A DNA stretch of 64,000 bases from IMCC26077 sp964418325 (GTDB lineage Bacteria > Actinomycetota > Actinomycetes > Nanopelagicales > Nanopelagicaceae): contig CAYQLC010000004.1 of the NCBI GenBank assembly GCA_964418325.1, positions 1 through 64,000 on the forward strand, given 5' to 3'. Within the stretch, counting starts at the first letter, position 1. Each line of letters begins with the position of its first letter. The position numbers and the translations under genes were made by a program. This document shows positions 1 through 11,519 of the stretch, one piece after another. The notes under the pieces are model-generated. The model ran no database searches, was not told where the DNA came from, and saw nothing but the letters and a program-made list of their open reading frames with translations.

Positions 1-779
1 ACTGGAGTCAACTTGTCTGCAAGAGTTGCACGACGAATTCCAGCGATGATCTCAGCTTCGGTGAGCTCTTGACCTTCTAGGTACTTCTCCATAATCGCAT
101 CATCTGCTTCAGCAAGAGTTTCGACTAACAGGTGACGAGCTTCGTCGGCTTTCGCCTTCATGTTTGCTGGAATCTCTTCGACGATGTAATCCTCGCCCTT
201 TTTGGTTTCGCCAGGCCAGACCAGAGCCTTCATCGCGATGAGATCGACTACGCCTTGGAATTCTGCTTCAGCTCCGATTGGAACTTGGAGTACAAGTGGC
301 GTTGCGTTGAGGCGTGACTTAATCATGCCAACGCACATGTCGAAATTTGCACCGGTGCGATCGAGTTTGTTCACGAAACAAATACGCGGGACTTTGTACT
401 TATCAGCTTGACGCCAGACGGTCTCAGATTGTGGTTCGACACCAGCAACGCCATCGAAAACCGCAACTGCGCCATCGAGCACGCGAAGTGAACGCTCAAC
501 TTCTACGGTGAAATCTACGTGGCCAGGGGTATCAATGATGTTGATGAGATGGTCATTCCAGAAGCAGGTGGTAGCAGCGGAGGTGATAGTGATTCCGCGC
601 TCTTGCTCTTGTTCCATCCAGTCCATCGTGGCAGCGCCTTCGTGAACTTCACCAATCTTGTAGTTAACGCCGGTATAGAAAAGGATTCGCTCAGTTGTCG
701 TGGTTTTACCCGCGTCGATGTGAGCCATGATCCCGATATTCCGGACCTTGGCGAGGTCAATTACTGAATCAACAGCCAC
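1..779 (-). CDS. fusA: Elongation factor G, N-terminal part (runs off the window)
   Basis: EF-G is the GTPase that drives ribosomal translocation. About 259 N-terminal codons are present. The G1 loop AHIDAGKTTTTE lies near residues 19-30, followed by the G3 motif DTPGHVDF and the G4 motif NKLDR. I chose a GTG start (reading VAVDSVIDLAKVRNIGIMAHID) because GGGAG lies just upstream and the first in-frame ATG is inside the G1 region. It follows rpsG by 16 bases as the last visible gene of the str operon (rpsL-rpsG-fusA). The C-terminal domains lie outside the window. Confidence 0.97.
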   Translation of the reverse strand, partial: MAVDSVIDLAKVRNIGIMAHIDAGKTTTTERILFYTGVNYKIGEVHEGAATMDWMEQEQERGITITSAATTCFWNDHLINIIDTPGHVDFTVEVERSLRVLDGAVAVFDGVAGVEPQSETVWRQADKYKVPRICFVNKLDRTGANFDMCVGMIKSRLNATPLVLQVPIGAEAEFQGVVDLIAMKALVWPGETKKGEDYIVEEIPANMKAKADEARHLLVETLAEADDAIMEKYLEGQELTEAEIIAGIRRATLADKLTP

Positions 780-795
780 TTTTTATATCTCCCTA

Positions 796-1266
796 TTACC
801 AGCGGTAGTGAGCAAACGCCTTGTTTGCTTCTGCCATCTTGTGTGTGTCTTCGCGCTTCTTTACAGCAGCGCCAAGACCATTGCTTGCATCGATTAATTC
901 ATTTGTTAAACGCTCCGCCATCGACTTCTCGCGACGGAGTCGGGAGTAACCAACGAGCCAGCGGAGAGCTAGCGCGGTAGCGCGAGCTGCCTTCACTTCA
1001 ACAGGAATCTGATAGGTGGCGCCACCAACGCGACGGCTACGAACTTCAAGAGTTGGTTTCACGTTATCGAGGGCGCGCTTCAAAGTGATTAATGGATCGC
1101 CTTGCGTCTTTTCGCGGCATCCTTCGAGAGCTGAGTAAACAATCTGCTCGGCAGTGGATCGCTTTCCATGAAGGAGGACTTTGTTGATCAACGCAGTGAC
1201 AACTGGTGAGTTGTAGACCGGATCAGCGATGACTGGGCTCTTGGGGGCAGGACCTTTACGTGGCAT
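796..1266 (-). CDS. rpsG: 30S ribosomal protein S7
   Basis: S7 nucleates assembly of the 30S head and contacts tRNA in the exit site. The 156-aa length and N-terminus MPRKGPAPK match bacterial S7 over its full length, including the conserved RVGGATYQIPVEV stretch near residues 79-91. Its ATG shares one base with the rpsL stop codon (TAATG), so the two are probably translationally coupled. In E. coli S7 is the autogenous regulator of the str operon; nothing in this sequence proves that here. Confidence 0.98.
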   Translation of the reverse strand: MPRKGPAPKSPVIADPVYNSPVVTALINKVLLHGKRSTAEQIVYSALEGCREKTQGDPLITLKRALDNVKPTLEVRSRRVGGATYQIPVEVKAARATALALRWLVGYSRLRREKSMAERLTNELIDASNGLGAAVKKREDTHKMAEANKAFAHYRW

Positions 1267-1640
1267 TACTTCTTCTCCCTCTTTGCTCCGTAACGGCTAC
1301 GCGCTTGCTTGCGATTCTTTACTCCTTGAGTATCGAGTGAACCGCGAATGATCTTGTAACGAACGCCGGGCAGATCCTTAACGCGACCGCCGCGAACGAG
1401 AACGATTGAGTGCTCTTGGAGGTTGTGGCCTTCACCTGGAATGTACGCAGTAACTTCCATGCCACTGGTCAGACGAACACGAGCAACCTTGCGAAGCGCA
1501 GAGTTTGGCTTCTTTGGTGTTGTCGTATAAACGCGAGTGCAGACACCGCGACGTTGTGGTGAACCCTTCAACGCAGGCGTGCTCGTCTTCGCGCTCTTAT
1601 CTGAGCGACCTTTGCGAACCAACTGTTCAATCGTTGGCAT
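1266..1640 (-). CDS. rpsL: 30S ribosomal protein S12
   Basis: S12 sits at the decoding centre and controls accuracy. The 124-aa protein has the conserved TTPKKPNSALRK and GGRVKDLPGVRY segments. Lys43 and Lys88, the classical positions of streptomycin-resistance mutations, are both wild type, so S12-based resistance is not expected. AAGGAG lies nine bases before the ATG. It is the first gene of the str operon and follows rpoC after a structured spacer. Confidence 0.98.
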   Translation of the reverse strand: MPTIEQLVRKGRSDKSAKTSTPALKGSPQRRGVCTRVYTTTPKKPNSALRKVARVRLTSGMEVTAYIPGEGHNLQEHSIVLVRGGRVKDLPGVRYKIIRGSLDTQGVKNRKQARSRYGAKREKK

Positions 1641-1878
1641 ACGTATGACTCCTTAGGTGGTAAGTCGTGCTCACTGCTTTTCTTGCCTTGCATTCACCTC
1701 TGCGCAGTAGTTCTCCCGACCCACGAGGTCGGGCGTGTCGAACGTACTTTCAGAATCCCGCACACGAGAATCTCGCGTGAGTTTTCGGCGCCTGGCTTAC
1801 AAAAGGCAGAGGGCGAGAGTAACGGAATCACTCTCGCCCGGTCAAAACGGGTCCTGCCTACTATCTATACAGAGCTAC
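1641..1878 (-). promoter_or_regulatory. rpoC-rpsL spacer and rpsL leader with three hairpins
   Basis: This spacer holds no gene. On the minus strand it carries, in order, a nested hairpin just after rpoC (separate entry), an eight-pair hairpin with a three-base loop at about 1761-1779 (arms near CACGCGAG and CTCGTGTG, one G-T pair), and a seven-pair hairpin at 1715-1733 (CCCGACC and GGTCGGG, five-base loop). The rpsL ribosome-binding site follows. The density of stems suggests a regulated 5' leader. I could not identify a promoter with confidence. Confidence 0.5.
1801..1859 (-). terminator. Nested hairpin after rpoC (terminator, attenuator or leader element)
   Basis: On the minus strand a perfect ten-pair stem (ACTCTCGCCC with GGGCGAGAGT, nine-base loop) sits inside an outer AGGCAG/CTGCCT pairing. 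CGTTTTGACC lies in the 5' strand between the two stems, and the structure ends in CTGCCTTTTG. The short T run makes it a weak intrinsic terminator. The same layout and the same CGTTTTGAC core occur upstream of rplJ. Confidence 0.55.
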
Positions 1879-4800
1879 TTAGTAGCGGGGTACCTCAAGA
1901 TCATCAAGGCGAACAGCCTCACCCGAGCCTTGGCTCTCAAATGGGGTGAAGTCATACTCCTCATAATTGGCGTAAACAGCGGCCTTCGCCTCTTCGGTAG
2001 CTTCCACCCGAACATTTCGGTAGCGGGCAAGGCCGGTACCTGCGGGGATCAACTTGCCGATAATGACGTTCTCCTTGAGGCCCACGAGGTTGTCGCGGCG
2101 CTCGCCGAGGGCGGCGTCGGTAAGAACTCGGGTGGTCTCCTGGAAGGAGGCGGCCGATAGCCATGATTCAGTTGCGAGCGAGGCCTTGGTGATACCCATT
2201 AACTCAGCGCGACCGCTGGCCGGGGTGCCGCCGTTTGCCACAACGCGACGATTTTCACCCTCGAAGCGAACTCGCTCGACCAATTCACCAGGAAGGAAGA
2301 GGGTATCCCCCGCCTCCAAGATGGTGATGCGCTTGAGCATCTGGCGAACAATGACTTCGATGTGTTTATCGTGGATAGCAACGCCCTGGGTGTCGTAGAC
2401 CTTTTGGATCTCTTCAACCAAGTGCACTTGCGTTGCGCGAGGGCCGAGGATTCGCAAAACATCCTTCGGATCAATAGTTCCTGGAATCAGCTTCTGTCCA
2501 ACATCAACGCGATCGCCATCGTTTACTAATGGCTTTCGGTTACGTGGGATTGGATAAGCAACCTCTTCATTTCCATTATCTGGAGTAATGACGATTCGCT
2601 TTCCGCCGGCATTCTTCGGGTCGTCTTCAAATCGAATGCGACCTGCATGTTCTGCAATTGGTGCCTTAGCTTTTGGTTCACGCGCTTCGAAGAGTTCGAC
2701 GACGCGAGGAAGACCATGAGTGATATCTCCTTGAGTCTGCGCAGCGCCACCAGTGTGGAAGGTACGCATCGTCAACTGAGTTCCTGGCTCACCAATTGAT
2801 TGAGCGGCAATGATTCCAACAGCTTCGCCAACATCAACGAGATGACCCGCGGCAAGTGAGCGACCGTAACAGGCTGCACATTGACCAACTTTGCTCTCGC
2901 AGGTGAGAACCGAACGAACCTTGACTGTTTCGATTCCGGCAGTGAGGAGGCGTTCGATTGCTTCGTCACCTAGGTCAGTATTTGCCTGAGCAACAACGTC
3001 GCCATTGACTACGACATCTTCTGCAAGATTGCGAGAGTACACGGAGTACTCGACATTCTTAAGTCGTACTAGTTCTCCGCCTTCGTTCTTGCGCGCTATC
3101 TCGAGAGTCAAACCACGATCGGTTCCGCAATCCTCTTCGCGAATGATGACATCTTGCGCCACATCGCAGAGACGACGAGTGAGATATCCGGAGTCAGCGG
3201 TACGAAGCGCAGTATCGGCAAGACCTTTTCGAGCACCGTGGGTCGAGATGAAGTACTCGAGTACCGATAGACCCTCACGGAAATTCGATTTGATAGGACG
3301 CGGAATGATTTCACCCTTTGGATTGGCTACCAGACCACGCATACCTGCAATTTGGCGAACCTGCATCATGTTTCCACGTGCACCAGAGAAGACCATCATC
3401 CAAACCGGGTTCCGGCGTGGGAAGTTCTTCTCCATCTCAGCAGCAACTTCGTTCGTTGCTTTAGTCCAGATTTCAATGAGCTCTTGGCGACGCTCATCAT
3501 CTGTGATGAGACCTTGCTCGTACTGCTTTTGTACTCGCTCAGCATCAGACTCGTATCCATCGAGAATCTTCTGCTTATTTGGTGGAGTAACAACATCCTC
3601 GATGCCGATAGTCACACCAGCTCGAGTTGCCCAGTAGAAACCAAGAGCCTTGAGGCCATCAAGGGTCGTCGCTACATCAACCTTTGGATAACGCTCGGCA
3701 AGAGTGTTAACAATGGCGCCTAGTTGTTTCTTGGTGACATCTTCTTCGACATATGGGAAGTCTGCCGGTAGCGCCTCATTAAATAATGCGCGACCTAGAG
3801 TTGTTTGACGAATCTCGCCATCAATACGAATCTTAATTTTTGATTGGAGCGAGAGCGAGCCTTGATCGAAGGCCATGATTGCTTCAGCTGTCGACGAGAA
3901 AGCACGACCATCGCCCTTCTCCCCCTCACGAAGTTGCGTGAGGAAGTAAAGACCCAAGACCATATCTTGAGTCGGTGAGGTAATTGGACGACCGTTTGCT
4001 GGAGAGAGAATGTTGTTGCTTGAGAGCATCAAGATTCGCGCCTCAGCTTGCGCCTCAGCTGACAATGGAAGGTGCACAGCCATCTGGTCACCATCGAAGT
4101 CTGCGTTGAATGCAGTACATACGAGTGGGTGAATCTGGATTGCCTTACCTTCAATAAGTTGTGGCTCAAAAGCTTGGATACCGAGTCGGTGGAGCGTTGG
4201 TGCACGGTTAAGTAGCACTGGATGCTCGGCAATCACTTCTTCGAGAACATCCCAAACCACAGATCGAGCACGCTCGACCATTCTTTTCGCAGACTTGATG
4301 TTCTGAGCATGGTTAAGGTCAACAAGACGCTTCATCACGAATGGTTTGAAGAGCTCTAACGCCATCTGCTTTGGCAGACCGCATTGATGGAGCTTTAGTT
4401 GTGGACCAACGACGATTACCGAACGGCCAGAGTAATCAACGCGCTTACCAAGAAGGTTTTGGCGGAAGCGGCCTTGCTTACCCTTGAGCATGTCAGAAAG
4501 TGACTTGAGCGCACGGTTACCAGGACCAGTTACCGGACGACCGCGACGACCGTTATCGAAGAGCGCATCGACTGCCTCTTGCAACATGCGCTTTTCGTTG
4601 TTGACGATGATTTCAGGTGCACCAAGGTCAGCAAGTCGCTTCAAACGGTTATTACGGTTGATGACGCGACGATAAAGATCATTGAGATCGGAAGTAGCAA
4701 AACGGCCACCATCGAGCTGCACCATCGGACGAAGATCTGGCGGGATTACTGGAACCGCATCGAGGACCATCGATGTTGGAGAGTTCGAGGTGTTAAGGAA

Positions 4801-5703
4801 TGAGGAGACCACACGTAGTCGCTTGAGCGCACGAGTCTTCTTCTGTCCCTTACCAGTTGCAATGATCTGGCGGAGATTTGCTGCCTCTTCTTTTAGGTCA
4901 AAGGTTTCAAGACGGCGCTTGATTGCTGCTGCGCCCATCGAACCCTTGAAGTACATGCCGAAGCGGTCGCGCATCTCACGATAGAGCTGCTCATCACCCT
5001 CAAGATCTTGAACCTTGAGATTCTTAAAGCGCTCCCATACCTCTTCCAAACGATCAAGTTCGCGCTGAGAACGATCACGAATCTGCTTAATCTCGCGCTC
5101 TGCTTGTTCACGAACCTTCCGTCGGATATCAGACTTTGCGCCCTCATCTTCAAGCGAGGCAAGGTCAGCCTCGAGCTTCTTCTGGCGAGCATCGATATCG
5201 AGATCGCGCTTAGTTTCGATCTTCTTCTTGTCAGAGGCAATTTTCTTCTGGTTCTGCTCGAAATCTTCATGACGAGCCTCGGCGTCGACCTCAGTAATCA
5301 TGTATGCAGCAAAGTAGATAACCTTTTCGAGATCTTTTGGTGCAAGATCAAGTAAGTAACCAAGGCGACTCGGAACTCCTTTGAAGTACCAAATGTGAGT
5401 TACTGGAGCGGCAAGCTCGATATGACCCATCCGTTCGCGACGGACTTTTGCACGAGTAACTTCAACACCGCAACGTTCGCAGACGATGCCCTTGAAGCGC
5501 ACTCGCTTGTACTTTCCGCAGTAGCACTCCCAGTCACGAGTTGGACCAAAGATTTTCTCGTCGAAGAGTCCATCTTTCTCTGGCTTTAGCGTGCGGTAGT
5601 TGATGGTCTCGGGCTTCTTTACCTCGCCATGTGACCAGGTACGAATGTCATCGGCAGAAGCAAGACCAATCTTCAACTCATCAAAAAAGTTGACATCTAA
5701 CAT
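1879..5703 (-). CDS. rpoC: DNA-directed RNA polymerase subunit beta prime
   Basis: This is the catalytic largest subunit of RNA polymerase. The 1274-aa protein has the N-terminal zinc site (Cys60, Cys62, Cys75, Cys78), the actinobacterial charged coiled-coil insertion at about residues 140-230, the NADFDGD magnesium motif (Asp535, Asp537, Asp539), a second zinc cluster with CESKVGQCAAC, and the AVGIIAAQSIGEPGTQ region of the trigger loop. It starts 14 bases after rpoB in the same operon. The length is normal for the phylum and no lesion is visible. Confidence 0.99.
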   Translation of the reverse strand: MLDVNFFDELKIGLASADDIRTWSHGEVKKPETINYRTLKPEKDGLFDEKIFGPTRDWECYCGKYKRVRFKGIVCERCGVEVTRAKVRRERMGHIELAAPVTHIWYFKGVPSRLGYLLDLAPKDLEKVIYFAAYMITEVDAEARHEDFEQNQKKIASDKKKIETKRDLDIDARQKKLEADLASLEDEGAKSDIRRKVREQAEREIKQIRDRSQRELDRLEEVWERFKNLKVQDLEGDEQLYREMRDRFGMYFKGSMGAAAIKRRLETFDLKEEAANLRQIIATGKGQKKTRALKRLRVVSSFLNTSNSPTSMVLDAVPVIPPDLRPMVQLDGGRFATSDLNDLYRRVINRNNRLKRLADLGAPEIIVNNEKRMLQEAVDALFDNGRRGRPVTGPGNRALKSLSDMLKGKQGRFRQNLLGKRVDYSGRSVIVVGPQLKLHQCGLPKQMALELFKPFVMKRLVDLNHAQNIKSAKRMVERARSVVWDVLEEVIAEHPVLLNRAPTLHRLGIQAFEPQLIEGKAIQIHPLVCTAFNADFDGDQMAVHLPLSAEAQAEARILMLSSNNILSPANGRPITSPTQDMVLGLYFLTQLREGEKGDGRAFSSTAEAIMAFDQGSLSLQSKIKIRIDGEIRQTTLGRALFNEALPADFPYVEEDVTKKQLGAIVNTLAERYPKVDVATTLDGLKALGFYWATRAGVTIGIEDVVTPPNKQKILDGYESDAERVQKQYEQGLITDDERRQELIEIWTKATNEVAAEMEKNFPRRNPVWMMVFSGARGNMMQVRQIAGMRGLVANPKGEIIPRPIKSNFREGLSVLEYFISTHGARKGLADTALRTADSGYLTRRLCDVAQDVIIREEDCGTDRGLTLEIARKNEGGELVRLKNVEYSVYSRNLAEDVVVNGDVVAQANTDLGDEAIERLLTAGIETVKVRSVLTCESKVGQCAACYGRSLAAGHLVDVGEAVGIIAAQSIGEPGTQLTMRTFHTGGAAQTQGDITHGLPRVVELFEAREPKAKAPIAEHAGRIRFEDDPKNAGGKRIVITPDNGNEEVAYPIPRNRKPLVNDGDRVDVGQKLIPGTIDPKDVLRILGPRATQVHLVEEIQKVYDTQGVAIHDKHIEVIVRQMLKRITILEAGDTLFLPGELVERVRFEGENRRVVANGGTPASGRAELMGITKASLATESWLSAASFQETTRVLTDAALGERRDNLVGLKENVIIGKLIPAGTGLARYRNVRVEATEEAKAAVYANYEEYDFTPFESQGSGEAVRLDDLEVPRY

Positions 5704-5717
5704 AGGTATCGCCTCTC

Positions 5718-9185
<3,468 letters not shown>

Positions 9186-9302
9186 AGACGGTCCTTCCGT
9201 ACTCGCACGAGAGTTCACTTACACAACCCAGCGAAAAGAGAAGGTCACCACCGCTATATGCGAAGACCTCAAAATTTGGGATTACCGGGATTTTACGATG
9301 CC

Positions 9303-9350
9303 AAAAGGGAGCGTGTCCAATTGAGGTTTCCCTCAGCCGAACTCGCTCCC
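9303..9350 (-). terminator. Stem-loop between rplL and rpoB (partial terminator or attenuator)
   Basis: On the minus strand GGGAGCG pairs with CGCTCCC. An inner TGAGG-GAAA-CCTCA hairpin with a GAAA tetraloop lies within it, and TTTTGG follows. A perfect 14-base palindrome, GGCCTAATTAGGCC, lies just upstream at 9357-9370. The position matches the known rplL-rpoB junction, where partial termination lowers polymerase output relative to L7/L12. The T run is short, so readthrough is expected. Confidence 0.5.
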
Positions 9351-9383
9351 CTTGTTGGCCTAATTAGGCCAGAAGCCGCAGAA

Positions 9384-9767
9384 CTACTTGACTGTGACTT
9401 TTGCGCCAGCGGCCTCGAAGGCTGCCTTTGCCTTGTCTGCAGTCTCTTTGTTCGCCTTCTCCAAGACAGTTGACGGTGCACCATCGACGAGATCCTTCGC
9501 CTCTTTGAGACCAAGACCTGTGAAGGTACGTACCTCTTTGATGACGGCGATCTTCTGTGCGCCAGCATCTTCAAGAACGAGCGTGAACTCATCTTGAGCT
9601 TCTGCAGCAGCAGGAGCACCAGCGGCGCCGCCAGCAGCAGCAACTGCAACAGGAGCAGCAGCGGTGACATCGAATTCGGTCTCGAAAGCCTTAACGAAGT
9701 CGCTGAGCTCAACAAGGCTCATGTCCTTGAATTGTGCTAATAAATCTTCAGTTGAAAGTTTTGCCAT
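9384..9767 (-). CDS. rplL: 50S ribosomal protein L7/L12
   Basis: L7/L12 forms the flexible stalk that recruits translation GTPases. The 127-aa protein has the N-terminal dimerisation helix (LSTEDLLAQFKDMSLVELSD), an Ala/Gly-rich hinge at about residues 36-55, and the conserved C-terminal domain with TGLGLKEAKDLVDGAP. It lies 31 bases after rplJ, whose product anchors it to the ribosome. Confidence 0.98.
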   Translation of the reverse strand: MAKLSTEDLLAQFKDMSLVELSDFVKAFETEFDVTAAAPVAVAAAGGAAGAPAAAEAQDEFTLVLEDAGAQKIAVIKEVRTFTGLGLKEAKDLVDGAPSTVLEKANKETADKAKAAFEAAGAKVTVK

Positions 9768-9798
9768 GTTATTTCTCCTTGGTCCTTACTGATCTCTT

Positions 9799-10419
9799 TT
9801 ATTCCTGAGTTCCTGCTTCAGCTGACTCCTCAGCTGATGCCACTTCTGGCTCTGAAGCTGGAGCTTCTCCGGCTTCCTCTGAAGTTTCTTGTGCAACTGC
9901 TGCAGGCGCCTCGGGCGCTTGTGCTGCTACTGGTGCGCCAGCTTCTAACTTGATTCGGAGCGCATCGAATACTCGGGCTGCCTTTGCAAGTGAACCCTTC
10001 ATTGCACCAGCAAGCTTTGCCAAGAGCACCTCGCGGGACTCTAGGTTTGCAAGCTTCATGATTTCTTCAGTAGTTACCAACTTGCCTTCGTAGATTCCAC
10101 CCTTGATGACAAGTGCGGGATTCTCTTTGGCGAAGTCGCGAAGGCTCTTTGCTGCATCGATTGGATCACCGTTAATAAACGCAACCGCAGATGGTCCCTT
10201 GAGTAAATCATCAGAGATCTCTACGCCTGCATTCTTGGCAGCAATACGCATCAAAGTGTTCTTTGCGACGGAGTACTTAGTACTACCACCCAGAGAACGA
10301 CGAAGTGCCTTCATGGAAGTGACGGAGAGTCCACGATATTCGGTAACAATCGTTGCACCAGCGCCACGGAAATCTTCCGTGAGCTCTGCAATGACTGCCG
10401 ACTTATCGGTCTTTGCCAT
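9799..10419 (-). CDS. rplJ: 50S ribosomal protein L10
   Basis: L10 anchors the L7/L12 stalk and, in well-studied bacteria, represses its own operon by binding the leader. I chose the ATG of MAKTDKSAV because GGGAG lies four bases upstream; the reading frame extends further but without support. The 206-aa product is longer than a typical L10 because of an Ala/Glu/Pro-rich acidic C-terminal extension (roughly residues 170-206). The long leader upstream contains an L10-type element and an attenuator (separate entries). Confidence 0.96.
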   Translation of the reverse strand: MAKTDKSAVIAELTEDFRGAGATIVTEYRGLSVTSMKALRRSLGGSTKYSVAKNTLMRIAAKNAGVEISDDLLKGPSAVAFINGDPIDAAKSLRDFAKENPALVIKGGIYEGKLVTTEEIMKLANLESREVLLAKLAGAMKGSLAKAARVFDALRIKLEAGAPVAAQAPEAPAAVAQETSEEAGEAPASEPEVASAEESAEAGTQE

Positions 10420-10483
10420 GTTTCTCCCTTTCTCTTCTCGTCTTTCCACTCAAATTTCTTTGAGGCCGGGGGAACACAGGGAT

Positions 10484-10536
10484 AAAAAGAAAAATCCTCG
10501 AAGCGCGAAAGCGCTACGAGGAAAAAGTAACTCGTA
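10484..10536 (-). terminator. Attenuator in the rplJ leader: terminator with competing antiterminator
   Basis: On the minus strand CCTCGTAGCGC pairs with GCGCTTCGAGG (one T-T mismatch, four-base loop), followed by ATTTTTCTTTTT. This is a classic intrinsic terminator placed before rplJ. The 5' arm can instead pair upstream: TACGAG at 10531-10536 is complementary to CTCGTA at 10515-10520, giving a six-pair antiterminator with a ten-base loop. These mutually exclusive pairings are what L10 transcription attenuation needs. Confidence 0.75.
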
Positions 10537-10642
10537 AGGCTCCTGCGCTGGTGAGTTTTCACTCTTTAACACCCTTGCTTAGTAACTCGCTTAGTAACTA
10601 GCTTTGTTACCAACCAACGGCAGACCTGCGGTCTTCGGATAA
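10537..10642 (-). promoter_or_regulatory. L10-type ribosomal protein leader upstream of rplJ
   Basis: The minus strand contains CCGAAGACCGCAGGTCTGCCG at about 10618-10638, with an AGACC-GCA-GGTCT hairpin; it resembles the conserved core of L10 leaders from memory. An 11-base direct repeat with 12-base period (GTTAC-TAAGC type, 10577-10599) follows, and the nine-mer CGAGTTACT occurs both here and inside the antiterminator arm. The likely role is binding the L10-L12 complex to choose between antitermination and termination before rplJ. A covariance search would be needed to confirm the family. Confidence 0.6.
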
Positions 10643-10687
10643 AGCAGAGGGTAGGCGCTGGAACGCCTACCCGTCAAAACGACTGCT
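10643..10687 (-). promoter_or_regulatory. Nested hairpin with CGTTTTGAC core after rplA
   Basis: On the minus strand a perfect nine-pair stem (GGGTAGGCG with CGCCTACCC, six-base loop) sits inside an AGCAG/CTGCT outer stem. CGTTTTGAC lies in the 5' strand between the stems, and TCTGCTTTA ends the element. The architecture and core match the element after rpoC. It begins about 20 bases after the rplA stop, at the head of the rplJ leader. Confidence 0.6.
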
Positions 10688-10706
10688 ACTGCTCGCTAAA
10701 AAAGCC

Positions 10707-11408
10707 TTAGTTGGCACCTTCGCGGAGCAGGTTTGGATCGACCTGAACGCCAGGCCCCATAGTGGTGGAGACAGTTGCCTTCTTTATGTAGCGACCCTTC
10801 GATGATGATGGCTTCGCTCGAAGAACTTCTTCCATCGCGGCAACATAGTTGTCAAGAAGTGCATCTGCGCTAAAAGATGCTTTACCAATAATGAAGTGAA
10901 GATTGGAATTCTTGTCGACTCGAAACTCAATCTTTCCGCCCTTGATGTCGTTAACAGCTTTGGTGACATCGTTAGTAACCGTTCCAGTCTTTGGGTTTGG
11001 CATCAAGCCGCGGGGTCCAAGAACTTTTCCAAGACGACCAACCTTGCCCATAAGATCTGGCGTCGAGACAACAGCGTCGTAATCAAGACGTCCCTTTGCG
11101 ACTTCATCGATGAGTTCATCGGCTCCGACAATGTCAGCGCCAGCTGCGCGAGCTTCTTCAGCGCGCTCTCCACCTGCGAAGACGAGAACGCGTGCCGTCT
11201 TGCCGGTTCCATGTGGAAGGTTAACGGTGCCACGAATCGCTTGATCAGCTTTACGTGGGTCAACACCAAGTGAAAGTGAAACCTCTACCGTTGAGTCGTA
11301 CTTGGTTACTGATGTTTCGCGAACAATCTTCATAGCCTCGACCGGTGCGTAGACGTTAGTTACGTCGTACTTTTCCGTTGCGGCACGATATTTCTTACTG
11401 CGCTTCAT
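10707..11408 (-). CDS. rplA: 50S ribosomal protein L1
   Basis: L1 forms the mobile stalk near the ribosomal exit site and in many bacteria autoregulates rplK-rplA. The 233-aa protein is full length. It contains the L1 signature around GPRGLMPNPKTGTVT (about residues 130-150) and the KGGKIEFRVDK segment. The start MKRSKKYRAA is standard. It is separated from rplK by about 110 bases with two GAGTC-based hairpins. Confidence 0.98.
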   Translation of the reverse strand: MKRSKKYRAATEKYDVTNVYAPVEAMKIVRETSVTKYDSTVEVSLSLGVDPRKADQAIRGTVNLPHGTGKTARVLVFAGGERAEEARAAGADIVGADELIDEVAKGRLDYDAVVSTPDLMGKVGRLGKVLGPRGLMPNPKTGTVTNDVTKAVNDIKGGKIEFRVDKNSNLHFIIGKASFSADALLDNYVAAMEEVLRAKPSSSKGRYIKKATVSTTMGPGVQVDPNLLREGAN

Positions 11409-11519
11409 GTCATCCAGCTTTCTTTTACTGACTCGTCTGAGTCAGGTAGTTGGTTGTGGTCAGCGAGTCAGCGCGACTCTCCCACCCGATCTGTCTTGAA
11501 CTATTTAGTTTTGTTGTTC
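11409..11519 (-). promoter_or_regulatory. rplK-rplA spacer with two small hairpins
   Basis: There is no gene here. On the minus strand the spacer has GAGTC-GCGCT-GACTC and, closer to rplA, CTGACTC-AGAC-GAGTCAG followed by TAAAAG. The shared GAGTC arms could let the two stems compete with each other. An L1-binding translational control site is plausible by position but not shown. Confidence 0.35.

Noticed and set aside
3005..3637. Long open frame antisense to rpoC (about 210 codons)
   Set aside because: It lies wholly inside rpoC, has no protein-like motif, and reflects codon bias of the sense gene. Similar shadows occur opposite rpoB, mfd and greA.
9357..9370. GGCCTAATTAGGCC palindrome considered as an operator or restriction-linked site
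   Set aside because: A 14-base palindrome next to a terminator-like stem in rRNA-protein operon spacers is more simply part of the RNA structure; no regulator is nearby.
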